From the NCBI RefSeq assembly GCF_041146395.1, contig NC_090989.1, positions 283,246,343 to 283,310,342 of the forward strand: a stretch of 64,000 nucleotides of DNA. Reading direction: 5' to 3'. A program made the translations under genes and the position numbers. Source of the DNA: Eulemur rufifrons (taxonomy: Eukaryota; Chordata; Mammalia; Primates; Lemuridae). Below, piece after piece: positions 20,901 to 36,010 of the stretch (position 1 is its first letter; each line of letters opens with the position of its first letter). The notes under the pieces were generated by a model. That model ran no database searches, was not told the DNA's origin, and was given only the letters and a program-made list of their open reading frames with translations.

Positions 20901-23555
20901 GCTGCTCCGTGTGAGGCGGAAGACGCCCACGGTGGGGCCTTCAGCCCATGAGCCACGTGGGGGTGGGGGCCCATCCTGCTGTCCCTGCACCTAGCACCTG
21001 CCCTGGCCCAGGTGAGCACCAGGAAGCCCCTCCCTGGGGTGGGGCTTGACGCTAACGTTTGTGCAGCTGTTTGATTTGGAGGGTCCGTCCAGGTGACAGG
21101 GCTCGGAGATGCTGCCATAGACTGTGCCAGGCTTACGCTCTCGCCGGGGGCTGCTGTCCTGTGCCCCTCCCCCAGGAGAGGGAGGCCAGGCTGGAGTGGC
21201 GAGAAGGGGCCAAGCTCGCTCAGAGGCTGGCACGGACCCCAGACTCACAGCCGGTGCCACACAGAAGCCCCGTCTCCCCTCGACCCTGCCGGTGCCCTGT
21301 GTGCAGAGGGTCCCTCACGGCCTCGGGCTGAGACGTGCTGGGGGAGCCCCTGCCCCGCTGCCCCAGGCCCACGCCCGGCTGGGGGGCCTGAAGAGCCCCC
21401 TCCTCAAATGTCCCCATCTCTCTCCTCCTTCTGCTCTCCATCCCTGACCTGCAGTTGTGACTGTCGGTCAAACGTCCCCACCAGGAACCAGGGAGCTGAT
21501 GCAGAGGCCGCCCTTTGTGTGGGGGAAACACGTGAGCGTGTTTAACTCCTGCTTCTGAGTTTTCTGCATTGCCTTGATCATTTGTGTGACCACATCAGAA
21601 AGGCTATTGGCACTGAGGAGAGCACAATGTATTTGTATTACAGATAATTTTACATTTTTAAGAAAAAAATTCAGAAACCTCTGTATCCAGTTCCCTTTTC
21701 CCCGCCCCCTAAAAAAACAAGAAAAAATACAAATTGTCTATAATGTCACCACCCCCGCCCTAAAAAAACTCTTTAAGGCCTTCACGGGGCTGCCGTTGGG
21801 TATTTAATTAATTTGGGGACAATTCTCCCCATCTCATTTGCTTCCCACTTAATCTCTGGCCCCACAGCGTCCTTCAGGGCAGCTGGTCTCTGCCGTGTAT
21901 GCATCGTACACTTTTGGGGGGCTCTGGGCAGCTCACAGACCACAGTGACACTGGCCCCCAGCAGTACTTGGACAGGTGTGCACACTGGGACGCTGTTCTC
22001 GCAGGAAGTCGGGGCCGTCGGGGACGCTGGAGGCACCGTGTGCGGCTGACCTGACACCCAGCCCCTCCCTCCAGTCCCCACACAGACCGCGTCCTGGTGG
22101 ACCATGGCCGTCCTCTCAGCTCCGGGGTGAGTCGGACTGAGCAAAGGTGACCGTCCCTCTGGTCTGCGATTGCTCCGGAATGGGCCAGGGAGACCGGAGG
22201 AGAAACACGCAGAGGGCACCTGAGAACCCAGCAGGAGCCCCTGTGGGGATGAGCCAACCCTGGGGACCCTCAGGGAGAGAGACAGGAGGCACCCAGGTCC
22301 TCGACGACATCAGGGACACCTGTCTGACCCTGGACTCTGGCCACGTGGGCCGACACGTGGCCAGGCTGACTCAGCAGTGGACGGCCGAGCATCGTGCCTG
22401 GCATGGGTGCCACGTGTGTCTGAGCCAGCCATGCTGTGGATGGGACAGTGACAGCTAGGGGGATGTGGGTGTCAGGGGAAGGGGAGTGACAGCTGCTGTG
22501 ACTGTCATGGAGAGCACGGTGCTGGACAGCGAGAGGTCAGGGGAGGCATGAGGCCTCGGGACGGCCACCCTGGCCACCGGCCACCGTCAGAGGCAGCACC
22601 ACTGCTGATTTCCAGCTACGGAGAACGAGGCGCCTTGGCAAAGCAACTGGATAGATCTTTAGACCTGTAGCAACTGACCTTTAAAACATCAGAGGCAAAC
22701 CACACTCGTCTCAGAACGCTTAAGTCCTCACCCCAAATAATTGTGCAGGTCACCGTGCCCGTGGAAGCCAACATCAACACCGCGTGCATGCTGGCCTCGC
22801 CAGCTCGGCCGTTCTATGGGGAAGGGGTATCAGGCCATTGTGCAGGTCACTGTGCTCGTGGGGAGCCAACAGTGACATCTGTGCACGCTGGCTTCAGCTG
22901 GCTTGGCCGTGAGGAAGTGAAGCTGGTCGCCAGCTCAAAGCCCCCGGCACCGACTGCCAGACGGGGGACCAGGCCAGCCCAGTACCTTCCAAGGGTCAGT
23001 CCAACACGGCCCTTCTGTAGGCCCAAGGGGCCAGAGCTTTCTCTTCGTCCCCATTCTCAGGGGATCCTCTCTCCCCTCCCTCCCTCCCTGTTGCCCTATA
23101 GAGACATACAAGATTTCAGTTTTGCCGGGCTTTGCCTTGAAGGAATATGTGAACACGTTAGTTCACGTATCAAAAGCTGCATCCCCTCAGGAGGGCATTT
23201 CACCGATCAGCAGCGTTTTGCAAGGCGACAAAGCTAAGTGATAATTTTATCCTAGGACTTAGAAGTTTGTCTCAGAAAGATTTTGAAACCGTTTGCTCAC
23301 ATAGAGTTAATTAAGGGATCTCTAGACCTCCCTCCCTTCCTTCCGCTTGTTGGGAAGGGTGAGATGCTATGTGGTACTGCAGACACCATCCCGGAACTGG
23401 ACGGGGACTAAGCTGTCATTCCCCAGTGAGGACCTTCAACCTGAACTCTGCCCCGCTCCCAACAGCCGGGCCGCTCTTTACGGATGTGTTTAAGTTCTCT
23501 CTCCCTCCTTTGCCTCAGTTACGGGCAGAATCCCTTCTGGCTCTTTTGCTTTCGT
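17950..23555. other. Intergenic, GC-rich unique sequence, no gene recognised
   Basis: Bases 18.5-18.85 kb and 21.55-21.8 kb are AT-rich; the rest is GC-rich. Open frames up to about 230 codons (18,951-19,613 minus; 19,617-20,306 plus; 20,329-20,994 plus) are low-complexity, Pro/Gly/Arg-rich, overlap frames on the other strand and have no recognisable domain. I regard them as chance. A MIR-like piece is possible near 19,660. No convincing exon was found. Confidence 0.45.
22738..22915 (+). repeat. Tandem duplication of about 97 bp
   Basis: The copy starting at 22,741 ('ttgtgcaggtcaccgtgcccgtgg') recurs at about 22,838 ('ttgtgcaggtcactgtgctcgtgg'). Both continue through 'agccaacat/cagt' and 'tgcatgctggc/tgcacgctggc'. 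The two copies differ at several sites. Confidence 0.7.
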
Positions 23556-23559
23556 AATG

Positions 23560-24050
23560 GTGTTATGTGAATCACAAAAGTTTTAAATTTTGATGAAGTA
23601 CAATCTTTTTTTATGGGTTATGCTTTTGGTGATGTATCTAAGAACTCTGACAAACTCAAAGTCATGAAGATTTTCTATGTTTTCTTCTGGAAGGTTTGTA
23701 GTTTGGGCTCTAACATGTAGATTTATGATCATTTTGAGTTAATTCTTTGGTACTCTGTGAGGTCTGAATAAATCTTTTCATGAGGATATGCAATTATCCC
23801 AGCGGCATTTATTACCCTAACGAACCACTTGGCCCCTTGTCAAAAGCAGTGGCCCGTAAGTGCAGGGCTCGGGACTGGGCTCCGACTCAGGGCACAGACG
23901 GACGTGCTTATCCTCGTGCCAGGCGGGCGCAGCTCTCTAGCAAGTTCTGAAATGGGAAGCGTGAGTCCTCCAACTTTGTTCTTTGGCAAGACTGTTTTGG
24001 CATCTCATGAATTTTAAGATCAACTTGTCAGTCTTTGAAAACAAACACAC
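23560..24050 (-). mobile_element. Antisense L1 ORF2 fragment
   Basis: The plus strand shows the complement of L1 ORF2: 'tttgatgaagtacaatc', 'tatgcttttggtg', 'tcatgaagattttctatgtt', 'cattttgagttaattc', 'gtgagtcctccaactttgt' and 'gattttaagatcaacttgtcag'-like wording in the expected order. A GC-richer insertion or divergence lies at 23,840-23,930. Degraded. Confidence 0.75.
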
Positions 24051-24054
24051 GCAT

Positions 24055-25670
24055 TGTGTTCACCTCCTGGGGGGGGGGGATTTGGAGGCCGTCCCTGCCT
24101 CAGTCCTCTCCCCGTTTCGCCCAGAGCCCTCTGAGCCCACAGCTGGCTCCCCCATCGCTCAGAAGCAGCCCCCACCCAGTCTCTGTCCCCATCAATCTGC
24201 TCCTTCCCTGTCACTCCCTGCTCCTGAAGTGGTCTGGCTCACTGGTGTCTGCTGGGTCACACACTCGGCTGGGCCACCCGCTGCCCCACCCTCGTCCTGG
24301 GACCCCCAGAGATGGGAGCACAGAAGGCGCCCCATAGAAACTCCTTAGTTGTCCCTCAGTGGGGCCTCACTGGCCATGTCCAGTGCCGGGGCCAGGGGAA
24401 CCCTCAGCAGATGGAGGGCGGGGCCAGGCAGCCACCAGCCCAGATCCCAAGGGGCAGCGTATGGGGCAGCAATGGGGCTCCCGGGAGCCTGCCAGGGTCT
24501 GCGGCCCTGACTGTCCACCCGTCCTCGCAGGGCACCCCTGGTTTGTCGATCATTCCCCAGGCTGCTCCCCTCCACCCAGTCCCTAAACCCAAGACAAGAA
24601 AGCAGAGCTAACCTCCACCCCTCATGTGCGCCTGTGCCCCACCGCCTCTCCTGGCCCTGCCCAGGCCGTGCCCTGAGTGGCTTGGTAGGGAAGGTCTGTG
24701 CCAGGCCTGCTTCTATGGGTGGGCTTGGACCCTCGGCTTCAAGGGCCTCTCTCGGGGCAGGCCCAGTTCAAGTTCTAGCATTGCCTGTCGGAAGCACCAA
24801 GCAGTAAGCTCTTCCTGAGTCTAACTGCTGTCCGACTGCAGGGCCTTGGCTCCTAGCTCGGTGGACCAGAGGCCCAGCTCAGGGGTGCTGCGCGTGCACA
24901 TCCCAAGAGCATTGCCAGGGGAGAGCCCTGGAGCGAGCCCTCAGTTTACCCGCCTGGAAAGCTGCACCTTCAGATGTCAGCTTTGCAAATGAAGGCCACG
25001 CTGGCCAGCGGGCAAGTCCACACTGCAGCATGGTTCCCGGACCTTCCGGATCCTGAACCCAGGCACCTCCGGCACCGCCGAGGACCTCACCGTACCCAAC
25101 CCTGCACTGAGAAGTGAGCACACACCGGACTCCAACCTCCCCACCTCCTCGCTTGCTGCCCCTGCAGGGCAGGTCGCGGCCGGCACAGGCTCCACACCCC
25201 CCGGCCACACGAGGGCCCCGCCTGGAGGTCCCGCCAACCCTGCTGCCCAGGTGCTCCCCAGGGACAGGCTCCTGGGGGTGGTCACCTAAGCAGCACGAGG
25301 AGACCTGAGAGAGGACAGCTGCAGCCTATCCCAGGCACACAACTGGGTCCTTACACACGAGGGAACACTAAGTGTCTTGTCAGCAAGTACCCCTCAGTCT
25401 GTCCTCAACACTCCGGGGCCACACCAAGCCTGTTTCCATGAAGGCTCTGCTACCGCCTGGCTGGGGGGCTCGTCGTGAGTCCGGTGCTGGAGAAGGTGCA
25501 GCAACTGGCACGTCTGCCGCCCTCATCAAGTCGCCTCCCAGACACCATCTGTCCAGTCCCCCCAGGATACGGACACTTCTTGTCTGCTCCCTGGGGCCCC
25601 GATGGGTGTCTGATGAACGTTACACCAATGAAGGCAAAGCCAAGCGTGGCAGAACTCAAAGCTCCGAGTC
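24055..25670. other. Intergenic between LCN1 and MRPS2, no gene recognised
   Basis: GC-rich sequence with no supported exon. It starts with a G10 run at 24,070 and ends at the MRPS2 poly(A) region. Confidence 0.4.
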
Positions 25671-25679
25671 AAATTTTGC

Positions 25680-26145
25680 CCAAATCTAGGTTTTATTTCT
25701 GCTGGAATCAAACCATCTGTCTGGCCAGGCCTGTCTCAACCCAGCTGGGAGCTTCTGAGAGGTTTGCCTGCAACATCACATCACAGACAGCCCCTGGAGG
25801 CAGGCAGGAAAGCAGCCCAGCCCAGGGTACCTGGACTAGGAAACACTGAGCGGGCAGGCAACCTCCCTAACAAAGGTCTGCCGGCTGGGCGCAAGCTTGG
25901 ACTGCTCAGATTACAGGGAGAGCTGTGTCTTCCCACGGGTGGGCCACACCAGCGGTGGGGCGTCCGGCCCGAGGCCTAACCGCAGGGAAGTAGCTGTGTC
26001 GGACACGTCACGTGCCCTCTGTGGTCTGCTCTTCACAGAAAAAACACCGATGGCCGACTCGGCCCTGGGTCTGGAGTGGAACCTGGATGGCTGTGGTGGA
26101 ACAGCTGAGTACTGTCACCCACAACAAGGACCCAGATGCCCAGGA
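25680..26145 (-). other. MRPS2: MRPS2 3' UTR
   Basis: The sequence continues from the MRPS2 stop codon to the AATAAA at 25,692-25,697. Length is about 450-470 bases. The cleavage point is inferred at 10-25 bases past the signal. Confidence 0.6.
25692..25697 (-). terminator. MRPS2: MRPS2 polyadenylation signal AATAAA
   Basis: Canonical AATAAA on the minus strand (TTTATT on the plus strand), the first one downstream of the MRPS2 stop codon. Confidence 0.65.
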
Positions 26146-29318
<3,173 letters not shown>

Positions 29319-29937
29319 GGTGGGGACGCGGGGCGGGGCCACCTCCCTCCCGGGGCTCGACCGAGCGGCCTCCCCTTCCGCCGCGCGTGGGGCCACACCG
29401 CCGCCTGCAGGCCCGGAGGAGCCACTGCGCGCTGTGCCCGGCGCGGCGGGGTCCTCTCAGCGGGGGTCCGGCGGGGCAGGTCCGCACGTCCTCGCGCCAG
29501 TCTTCCTCTCCCAGGACTTTGCCCTCCCGGGGGCGCCTCCTGCAGACGTGCCGGGACCCTCCCCTCCCGCCACGCCAGCTCCGCCTCTAGCCCAGCGCAG
29601 CCTCTCGCTCCCCCAAATCGTTTTATGTTTACACAATCTTTGGTAGGAGGGTTCCACGAAGTTAGCAAAATCTTGGGGCTAAGTTTAGGCTCGGGATGTC
29701 GGGGGCGTGAAGTCACAGGGTCCGGAAGCTGCCCTGGCGTACACAGTAAGCGTCCAATCCTTGCGGACTTGGGGCCCTTAAACCCTGTCACTTTGCTGGT
29801 GCCGTCCCAGGACCTGGGGCTTCTTCTGCCCGAGTCCGCCCCCCTCCACTGGGGGAGTGGGGGCGTCCTGGGTGACTGTGACTCCGCGCCCGCCGGGACC
29901 CGCGGGGCTGGGAGCTCGGGACCTCCCCGCGGCAGCC

Positions 29938-30039
29938 ATGGCCGAAGGCTCGGACCTGCCCCCGGGCCCGCCCCGGCCGCGCGGCGCCCCGCCTCTAGGG
30001 ACCGCGTCCTCCGGGCCAGGTGACCAGGCCGTCGCTTAG
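29938..30039 (+). other. Upstream ORF (33 codons) before PIERCE1
   Basis: ATG in a strong Kozak context (gcagccATGG) opens 33 codons and stops at TAG 30,037-30,039, 45 bases before the PIERCE1 start and in the same frame. Translation from it would depend on a transcription start upstream of 29,938, which is not known. The peptide is Pro/Arg-rich and unlike any known domain. Confidence 0.45.
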
Positions 30040-30043
30040 CGAC
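30031..30043. promoter_or_regulatory. Palindromic X-box-like site (RFX candidate)
   Basis: GTCGCT-T-AGCGAC is a perfect 6+6 inverted repeat with a one-base spacer. It fits the RFX X-box pattern GTNRCC-N(0-3)-RGYAAC with one mismatch per half-site. It lies 42 bases before the PIERCE1 start codon, in the range where X-boxes of ciliary genes are found. Binding is inferred, not shown. Confidence 0.5.
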
Positions 30044-30084
30044 GGGACGCAGGCCGACGTCGCGCCCGGGCTGCCCAAGGCAAA

Positions 30085-33000
30085 ATGTCCGTGGAAAGCC
30101 CGGAAGAGTGCCCAGAGCCTGTGCAGCTGGAGGCCAAGCCCCCCCCGGAGAAAACCAGCGACTACTACCGCGTGAGCGAGGACCTGCCGGTCAGGTTCAA
30201 CAACCCGGCGTGGTTCCGGGGCTACAGGTGAGGAAGGTGGAGCCGTCAGAGTCTGAGGTCTCCAGCAGGAAAGAGGTCGCTGCTCCAGCTGGCCCCGGCG
30301 CTCAGTGGATGACCGTGTGAGAGACCCCCCAGGACGCCCACGGTCCTGGCCACAGATGGCAGAAGGAACGAGTGGTCCCCTGGGGCTGTGCGGTCATTAC
30401 CCACAAATGAATGGTGGGGTCAGTGCAGGTCAGGGCAGTGGGGTGACCCCAGTGGAAGTCAGAAACCCAGTTCTGGTCTCAGTCTCACAATGTGACCAGG
30501 TGAGTATCCTCTCCTTTCTAGCCTGAGCTCCTCTGCAAGATGTGAACACAGTGACACCTCCATCATCGTGCTGCTGAGACAGCTACAGGCTGTCACAGGG
30601 CATTGCAAACTCTAAGAATATAATAAGAAACCCTTGATTGCGACCAGGCAGGTGTGAGCGCCACCCTGCCCTGCACTTTTGCATGTCGTCCCCTCAAGGG
30701 TCCTATAGGGTAGGGTCTGTTAGTATCCTTGCTCTCCAGTAGAAGCAGCTGGGATGCAGAAAGAGAACAACTTGCCCGGGACATGGTGGTGTGAGCTGAG
30801 TGAGACAGTACTACTCTCAGGTAGGGGCAGTGTCACACCCTGCCGCCACCTTAGCTTCTTGATCCGCTCCGCATAGAAGCGTGGCCTCAGCAAGCGTGGG
30901 GGTTTGGAGGTGAAGCGACCCCCTGGGTGGCAGGATCTGGAGGCTGAGCCTGGGCTCCCGACAGGTTGACTGACCTACCCAGGAAGTGACGGCGTGTGCC
31001 AAGGCCCTGCCAGGGCGGAGGATAAGCGTTTGCCGGCAGAGTGCTCCTTAGGGCTTTAGCTCGCCTTGGGAGGAGAAGGGACAGTGGTGAGCCAGGGGCC
31101 AGGGCGGCGGTGCCTGCCAGGACGGTCAGCCCTGCTCTACCAGAGCCGGTGTTCAAGGCTGCAGCACCAGCGTGGGCACAGCACTCTTCCCTTGGGGCCA
31201 TTTCCAATGAAGCCCCATTAACCAGATTCTTTAAGAGGGTGGTTTGGGCAGAATTAGAATAAATGAATGGAAAATAGAGTGTTTCTCATCTGCCAGGACC
31301 AAGAAGGCTGCCTCACTGTATAGGACCAGCAACCAGACGTATGGGAGCAGAGCCCCCACCGTGCACGAGATGCCCGTAAGTGGGGAGCAAGGCAGGACAT
31401 GGGACGGGCGTCTCTGAGGAGAGGCTAAAGACCCGGAGTTCTCGATAGGTCGGCACATCCACATCTGGAGAGGAGGGGGCAGGTGGGTTCCGATGTCACA
31501 AAGAGGGAGGGAGGCACCTCAAATCATTTTGGCACAGGCCAGGGTAGAAATGAATGAGTGAATGACTTTAGGAGTGAACTGTATGATGAGAAAAGTGCAT
31601 GTAGGCTTGTTCACAACGTCGCCCGAGTCCCACACCCAGCCGTGCACACAACACTCACGCATGCGCACAGCCATCCCTTGCACCTCAAGGCAATCAGGTT
31701 TAGGCAACTAAATGAAGAAGAACTCCTTTCTGGAATTACACTTTATTTTGTGAGATGTTATCTTGTGACCCTAGAGGCAGTGGGGCCAGCCGCAGCACAC
31801 TGCTGGAAGGCACGTTGGTGGGCAGAGCGACTCGTGCACCTCAGGGGGAGCCCAGCCCCTGTTTGAGCTTGACCTTACACTCCAGGGTCACCCTCCTGGA
31901 GCCCCCCCAGTCCCCCGGTATGTCCAGGTGAAGGGCCGGATGGACCACCATACCATCCCCTGCCACCCGGGACACTAGACACTAGGGCCACCCACTTTGG
32001 GGTGAGAATGTTGTGGGTTTTCTTTTTTTTTTCCAAAATATTCATCATTTTAAAAGATCTGGTAATGCTTATTTAGTTGCGTTGCGTGAGTGAGAGCGCT
32101 CTTGGGTGGTTATTCCTCTAAACAGCTTCTGGAGCTTGGCGGGTCACTCTCCGAGAATCGGGTGATGCTGAGTGTTTCCTGGGAACCAGGTGTTTCTGGG
32201 GAAAAGGCCAGCACACTCACAGGGTCCAGACGTTTTCACTTTTAGAAACGGCCATTGAAAAATGTTCCTGCTGTAAACTGTGGGGGCCTTCTAGTCCCTG
32301 GTGTCACCAGGCAGTGGGATGTGAGCATGAGAGAGCTCGTGGGCACGTTTCCAAGGAGGTTTCTCCTCCATCTGGAACCTGTTTTCCGGTTTCAGGACCA
32401 AGTGTGGAAGCTGGACTCGGCGAGCAGCTATTGCTGTTTACCTTCCGGGTGGGAACAGAAAATAAAAGCGCTTTGCATTTTAAAAAATGCACTGAAGGAA
32501 ATTATTCTCTGATACTGTAATGGAGATATTTCTGTTCTACAGAAGAGAAAACTGGAGTTCAGAGAGGTCCGGTAACTTGCCCAGAGTAGCACAGTTAGGA
32601 AAAGCAGACCTGGGGGCCACTCCAGGCATGACCCCCAAGTTAATGCTCACAACACATCCAGGCATGGAAATGCCACACTAGGAGGCCCTGTATTTGATCT
32701 TGCTAGCCACATGATAGTGAAAGGGGACACTATGAATAGTTAATCCCAGATGTTCAGCATAAATTGGGATGGTCTGGGGCAAACAAGGCTGTCTTGGCCA
32801 CCCTGGCTTCTCTGCATTTTCTTAAAAACTCTTATTTTTCTTCCAAAAATATCCAGTTGATTGCTTGAGTGTTACTAATATCATGCATCATTAATCCTAG
32901 TGTTCCCTTTCTCTTCTAGAAAGTATTTTATCCAAATACGCATAAATTTTCCAGAGAACTTGCAGCCTCTGGAATGTTCCGGAACAATACTTTCAATGTG

Positions 33001-33108
33001 TACATGGAGAAAAGCCTTGTGACTGGCCCCGACAACTATATTACCTCCTTTGACCGGCTCAACTTCCACCCCAGTTACAATGTCAGCAAGCCATCCATCT
33101 GCGATTGA
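30085..33108 (+). CDS. PIERCE1: PIERCE1, ciliary microtubule inner protein (C9orf116)
   Basis: Small protein that binds inside axonemal doublet microtubules and is needed for motile-cilia function and left-right patterning; first described as a p53-induced gene. Coding exons: 30085-30227, 31297-31375 and 32920-33108 (143, 79 and 189 bp). GT/AG borders with phases 2 and 0 give 136 aa, the human length. The conserved core runs from TSDYYRVSEDLPVRFNNPAW through RTSNQTYGSRAPTVHEMPKVFYP, RNNTFNVYMEKS and VTGPDNYITS to the end LNFHPSYNVSKPSICD. The N-terminal 28 residues are the variable part. The start is the first in-frame ATG after an upstream stop at 30,037; its context (caaaATGT, A at -3) is adequate. 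It shares a CpG-island promoter with MRPS2 and has an X-box-like palindrome just upstream. Confidence 0.95.
30600..30800. repeat. Possible MIR fragment in PIERCE1 intron 1
   Basis: 'gggtctgttagtatcc...gatgcagaaagagaacaacttgccc' resembles the MIR core with its 'gaggaaactgaggc...cttgccca' order, much diverged. Confidence 0.35.
32525..32650 (+). repeat. MIR SINE fragment in PIERCE1 intron 2
   Basis: 'agaagagaaaactggagttcagagaggtccggtaacttgcccagagtagcacagttagga' follows the MIR core step by step, in sense orientation. Confidence 0.65.
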
Positions 33109-33288
33109 GGAATCATTGTCCCTGATGGTTGACAGTTTGCCTGATTGTAAAGGAACGGACTTTGCTGCTTTCCCTGAAAATATTTTTCCTCCCTGGAATA
33201 GAAAAATATGCAAACGGGGCCATGAAGTCCTGCTTTCTCTATTTTATATCTAAGATGTACATGGAAAAGATGCTAATGTTGACTTTCC

Positions 33289-33294
33289 ATTAAA
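33289..33294 (+). terminator. PIERCE1: PIERCE1 polyadenylation signal (ATTAAA)
   Basis: ATTAAA lies 181 bases past the PIERCE1 stop codon and is followed by a T/G-containing stretch. A second AATAAA at 33,681-33,686 with an A11 run could serve a longer form; which is used cannot be told here. Confidence 0.55.
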
Positions 33295-33309
33295 AACGTC
33301 ATGTCCTGA

Positions 33310-35365
33310 ATTCCTGTCTCATCTGACATTTGTAGTGACGGAGCAGGGCTGTGGCTTCCCAGGACCCAGATCTTGGTCGGAACGCCAGGAACGCTGGTGA
33401 AGTCCCCCGGCTGTCTTCGTTTGGGAGCTACCTTGTACGCTTCACCAGTTACGGGCGGATCACCTGTCCTAAAGCACCCTGAGATCTGCAGCGTGGCAGG
33501 GGATGCCCTGCTGGGGTGTGGTTGAGGGCTGGGGCGGCAGGCATGGCTGTCTACCACCCAGCCCACATACACACCCCGAGTCCCCCATCAGGGGCAGGAA
33601 CAAGGTTGGCAAATGCCATTCACTGTTGATGATGACGGGTCATGGGGACATGGGGGTCTCTATGTTTATTTTTAAATTTCAATAAAAAGTTAAAAAAAAA
33701 AAGCAGGCAAGGAATCACTTGTATTTTTCTAAGGTGAAGGTATTAACTACGTTAAGAGGATTTTCGTCTGTATTTAGTACTAAATCGGTGTTTACTGTGA
33801 GTTCCAGGGCCCTCCGTAAAAAACAAATGTTACCTGCGACGGGATATATCTTTCAGGCATAGATTTTTTTTGCTTTATGAGAGCAAGATGTGCTCATTAT
33901 AGGAAATTTGGAAAGTGTCAAAACTAGAAGAACTCATTCGTACATGCCATCGATGATACCTCATTTATATTCTATCCTTGGGGATTCTACTCATGAATTA
34001 GGGAAGAAGTTAAACATCATGACTGTTTATTTCTTCATTATAAATTTTTTATTGTTAATACACAGGAGTAAACATTTTGGCAACATTCTTAATGTCTAAT
34101 TTGGAATGGAAATGGCTTCCAGAAAAAAAATCAATATGTTTAATAAAGAAGATGCGAAGCTGACCCTGCAGCCAAGATCTATGTGACGTCTTCCTCCCCA
34201 GCTGGAAAATCCGCGGAGGCTCCAGACATTGAACTTTGAAAATAGGTTTTTACAATCTTTCATTCAAAATGCCAAAATGCCAATAACCCCTCTGTGTTTG
34301 CCTCTGTTGAGACGGAAAAAGAATGCCTCATTAACCCAGTTTGTAAACACACTGAAAAGAATGAATTCCTTCCTTGGCAGCTGGTTTTGAAAGGCCAGTT
34401 AGCGAGTCCAGGGCAGGATGAAGCCATCAGCCCAAACGACTGCTCTCCCCCAACCCAGAACTGCCGGACACCGGTGCTGCTGTCACCAGACCGCGTCATC
34501 CCTGATTCTGGGCTGAGGGTGGTATCGGGGCCCAGGGTGGGGTCACCAATCAACAAACAGAACGTGTGGCCATGCAGGGGCCTCTCGGACTTGGTTCTGG
34601 CATCACGGTTGGGCGCTGAAATACTTGAATCGGTTGTGTCCAATAAAATGCTGTTTCTGTAACAGCTGCTGGCGACTTAATGCAAAGTTACACTCCATAC
34701 ATTTATTCTAAATAGAGTAAGTCTCTGAAAAGATGAAAAACCCAGACACTTGATATTAACGTACATGTCCCTCTTCCTGAAAATTCGGTAACTGTGTTTC
34801 CAGCTCAGGCTCCCAATCCCGCATCCTGGCATGTGCCACGCGCGGCCTCTCTATTTCTCTGCCCTCGCACAGTTTTCAAAGGGCTTTGGCGTAGTTCCCT
34901 CGTCTGATCCTCACACCTGGGCCAGTTCTGACTAACGTGCCTCTATTTTCAGATGGGAAAATTAGGGCCCAAGGGAAGTGCCGAGGGCGGGCCCTGGGCT
35001 TGAACCACCTTGGGGGTGTCCTGGGAGGCACGAGCCCAGCCGCATCTGACCCCACGGGCTGGGCCCTAACTTTCTACATGTTTGCACGAGTCATATAGGA
35101 ACTCCAGTGATTATAAATTCTGAGACGTTCATCTTTCTCACATATTTCCAAACTGAAATTTTTGCATGCTGAGAAAAAATAGAGTTTTTCTGTTGGGGAT
35201 TATAGCATACAAAATGGATGGTTGAAAAATGAAAAGAAAATGACAGAAATCATTCTCATCTTTGTACTGTGTTCTTTCAAAATCTCAAATTGAATCAGAA
35301 CGACTACAGAAGAGGTGATCCAAACATTTAGGGCAACAAATCAGTTTTCATAGACATTTGAAAAG
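33310..35365. other. Intergenic, no gene recognised
   Basis: AT-rich sequence. A possible MIR lies around 34,870-34,985, and weak L1-like wording at 33,870-34,060. The plus-strand frame at 34,294-34,662 lacks splice or family support. No gene called. Confidence 0.35.
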
Positions 35366-35369
35366 AGAA

Positions 35370-35575
35370 AATGGCTGGATGTGGTGGCTCATGCCTGTGA
35401 TCCCAGCACTCTGGGAGGCCGAGGTGGGAGGATCGCATGGGCCTCAGGAGTTTGAGGTTGCAGCAAGCTGTGACGATGCCACTGCATTCCAGCCCGGGCA
35501 ATAGAGCAAGACTCTGTCTAAAAACAAACAAACAAACAAAACAAAAAACAAACAAACAAAAAATAGAACAAAGGC
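35370..35575 (+). mobile_element. Alu monomer with (CAAA)n tail
   Basis: It begins 'ggctggatgtggtggctcatg' and passes straight from the left-arm box 'gaggatcgcatgggcctcaggag' to the terminal 'gccactgcattccagcccggg...agactctgtcta', followed by an (AAAC)n tail. A single arm of about 150 bases, sense. Confidence 0.85.
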
Positions 35576-35599
35576 ACAGAGATTTCTGAAAATCTTTCT

Positions 35600-36010
35600 T
35601 CATGTCATGAGTAGGTCTTTGCTTTATTTGGCCTTTTTATTCCACTTGGAGATTAAAAGTTAAAAAAGTTTTGTATCACTTTATTGATCATTATTTTAGC
35701 TGCTGGGTTGTTTTAAAACTAGTAATTTCTTACTTTAGATGTATATTTTCATTCATATTTCTGTATTTGTTTAGTAACCCTTTATCGTTTAATTATGGTC
35801 AGTTAGAAAAAATGGTTTCAAATACATAGAAAATATGTTGACATTGAAAAAAAATCTCATACTCAGTACACAAAATACCAGAAGCCTTGAAGATTTCGCA
35901 AATAATGTAGTATGTCCCCCAGGCCCTCCAGCAGCCATGCCTGGGTATAAACCTGGTGGTTATTTGCAGATACTGGTCATGGGTTTTGGGCTGTTCACCC
36001 TCCCCTTTTA
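35600..36010. other. AT-rich intergenic, no gene recognised
   Basis: No open frame of interest and no clear repeat family seen. Confidence 0.35.

Noticed and set aside
18951..20994. Frames of 220-230 codons on both strands
   Set aside because: Opposite-strand frames overlap, composition is Pro/Gly/Arg-rich, and no splice sites or domain were seen. Best explained by GC content.
33661..33702. AATAAA followed by an A-run as the end of a processed pseudogene
   Set aside because: No recognisable coding sequence or target duplication precedes it. More likely an alternative PIERCE1 end or chance.
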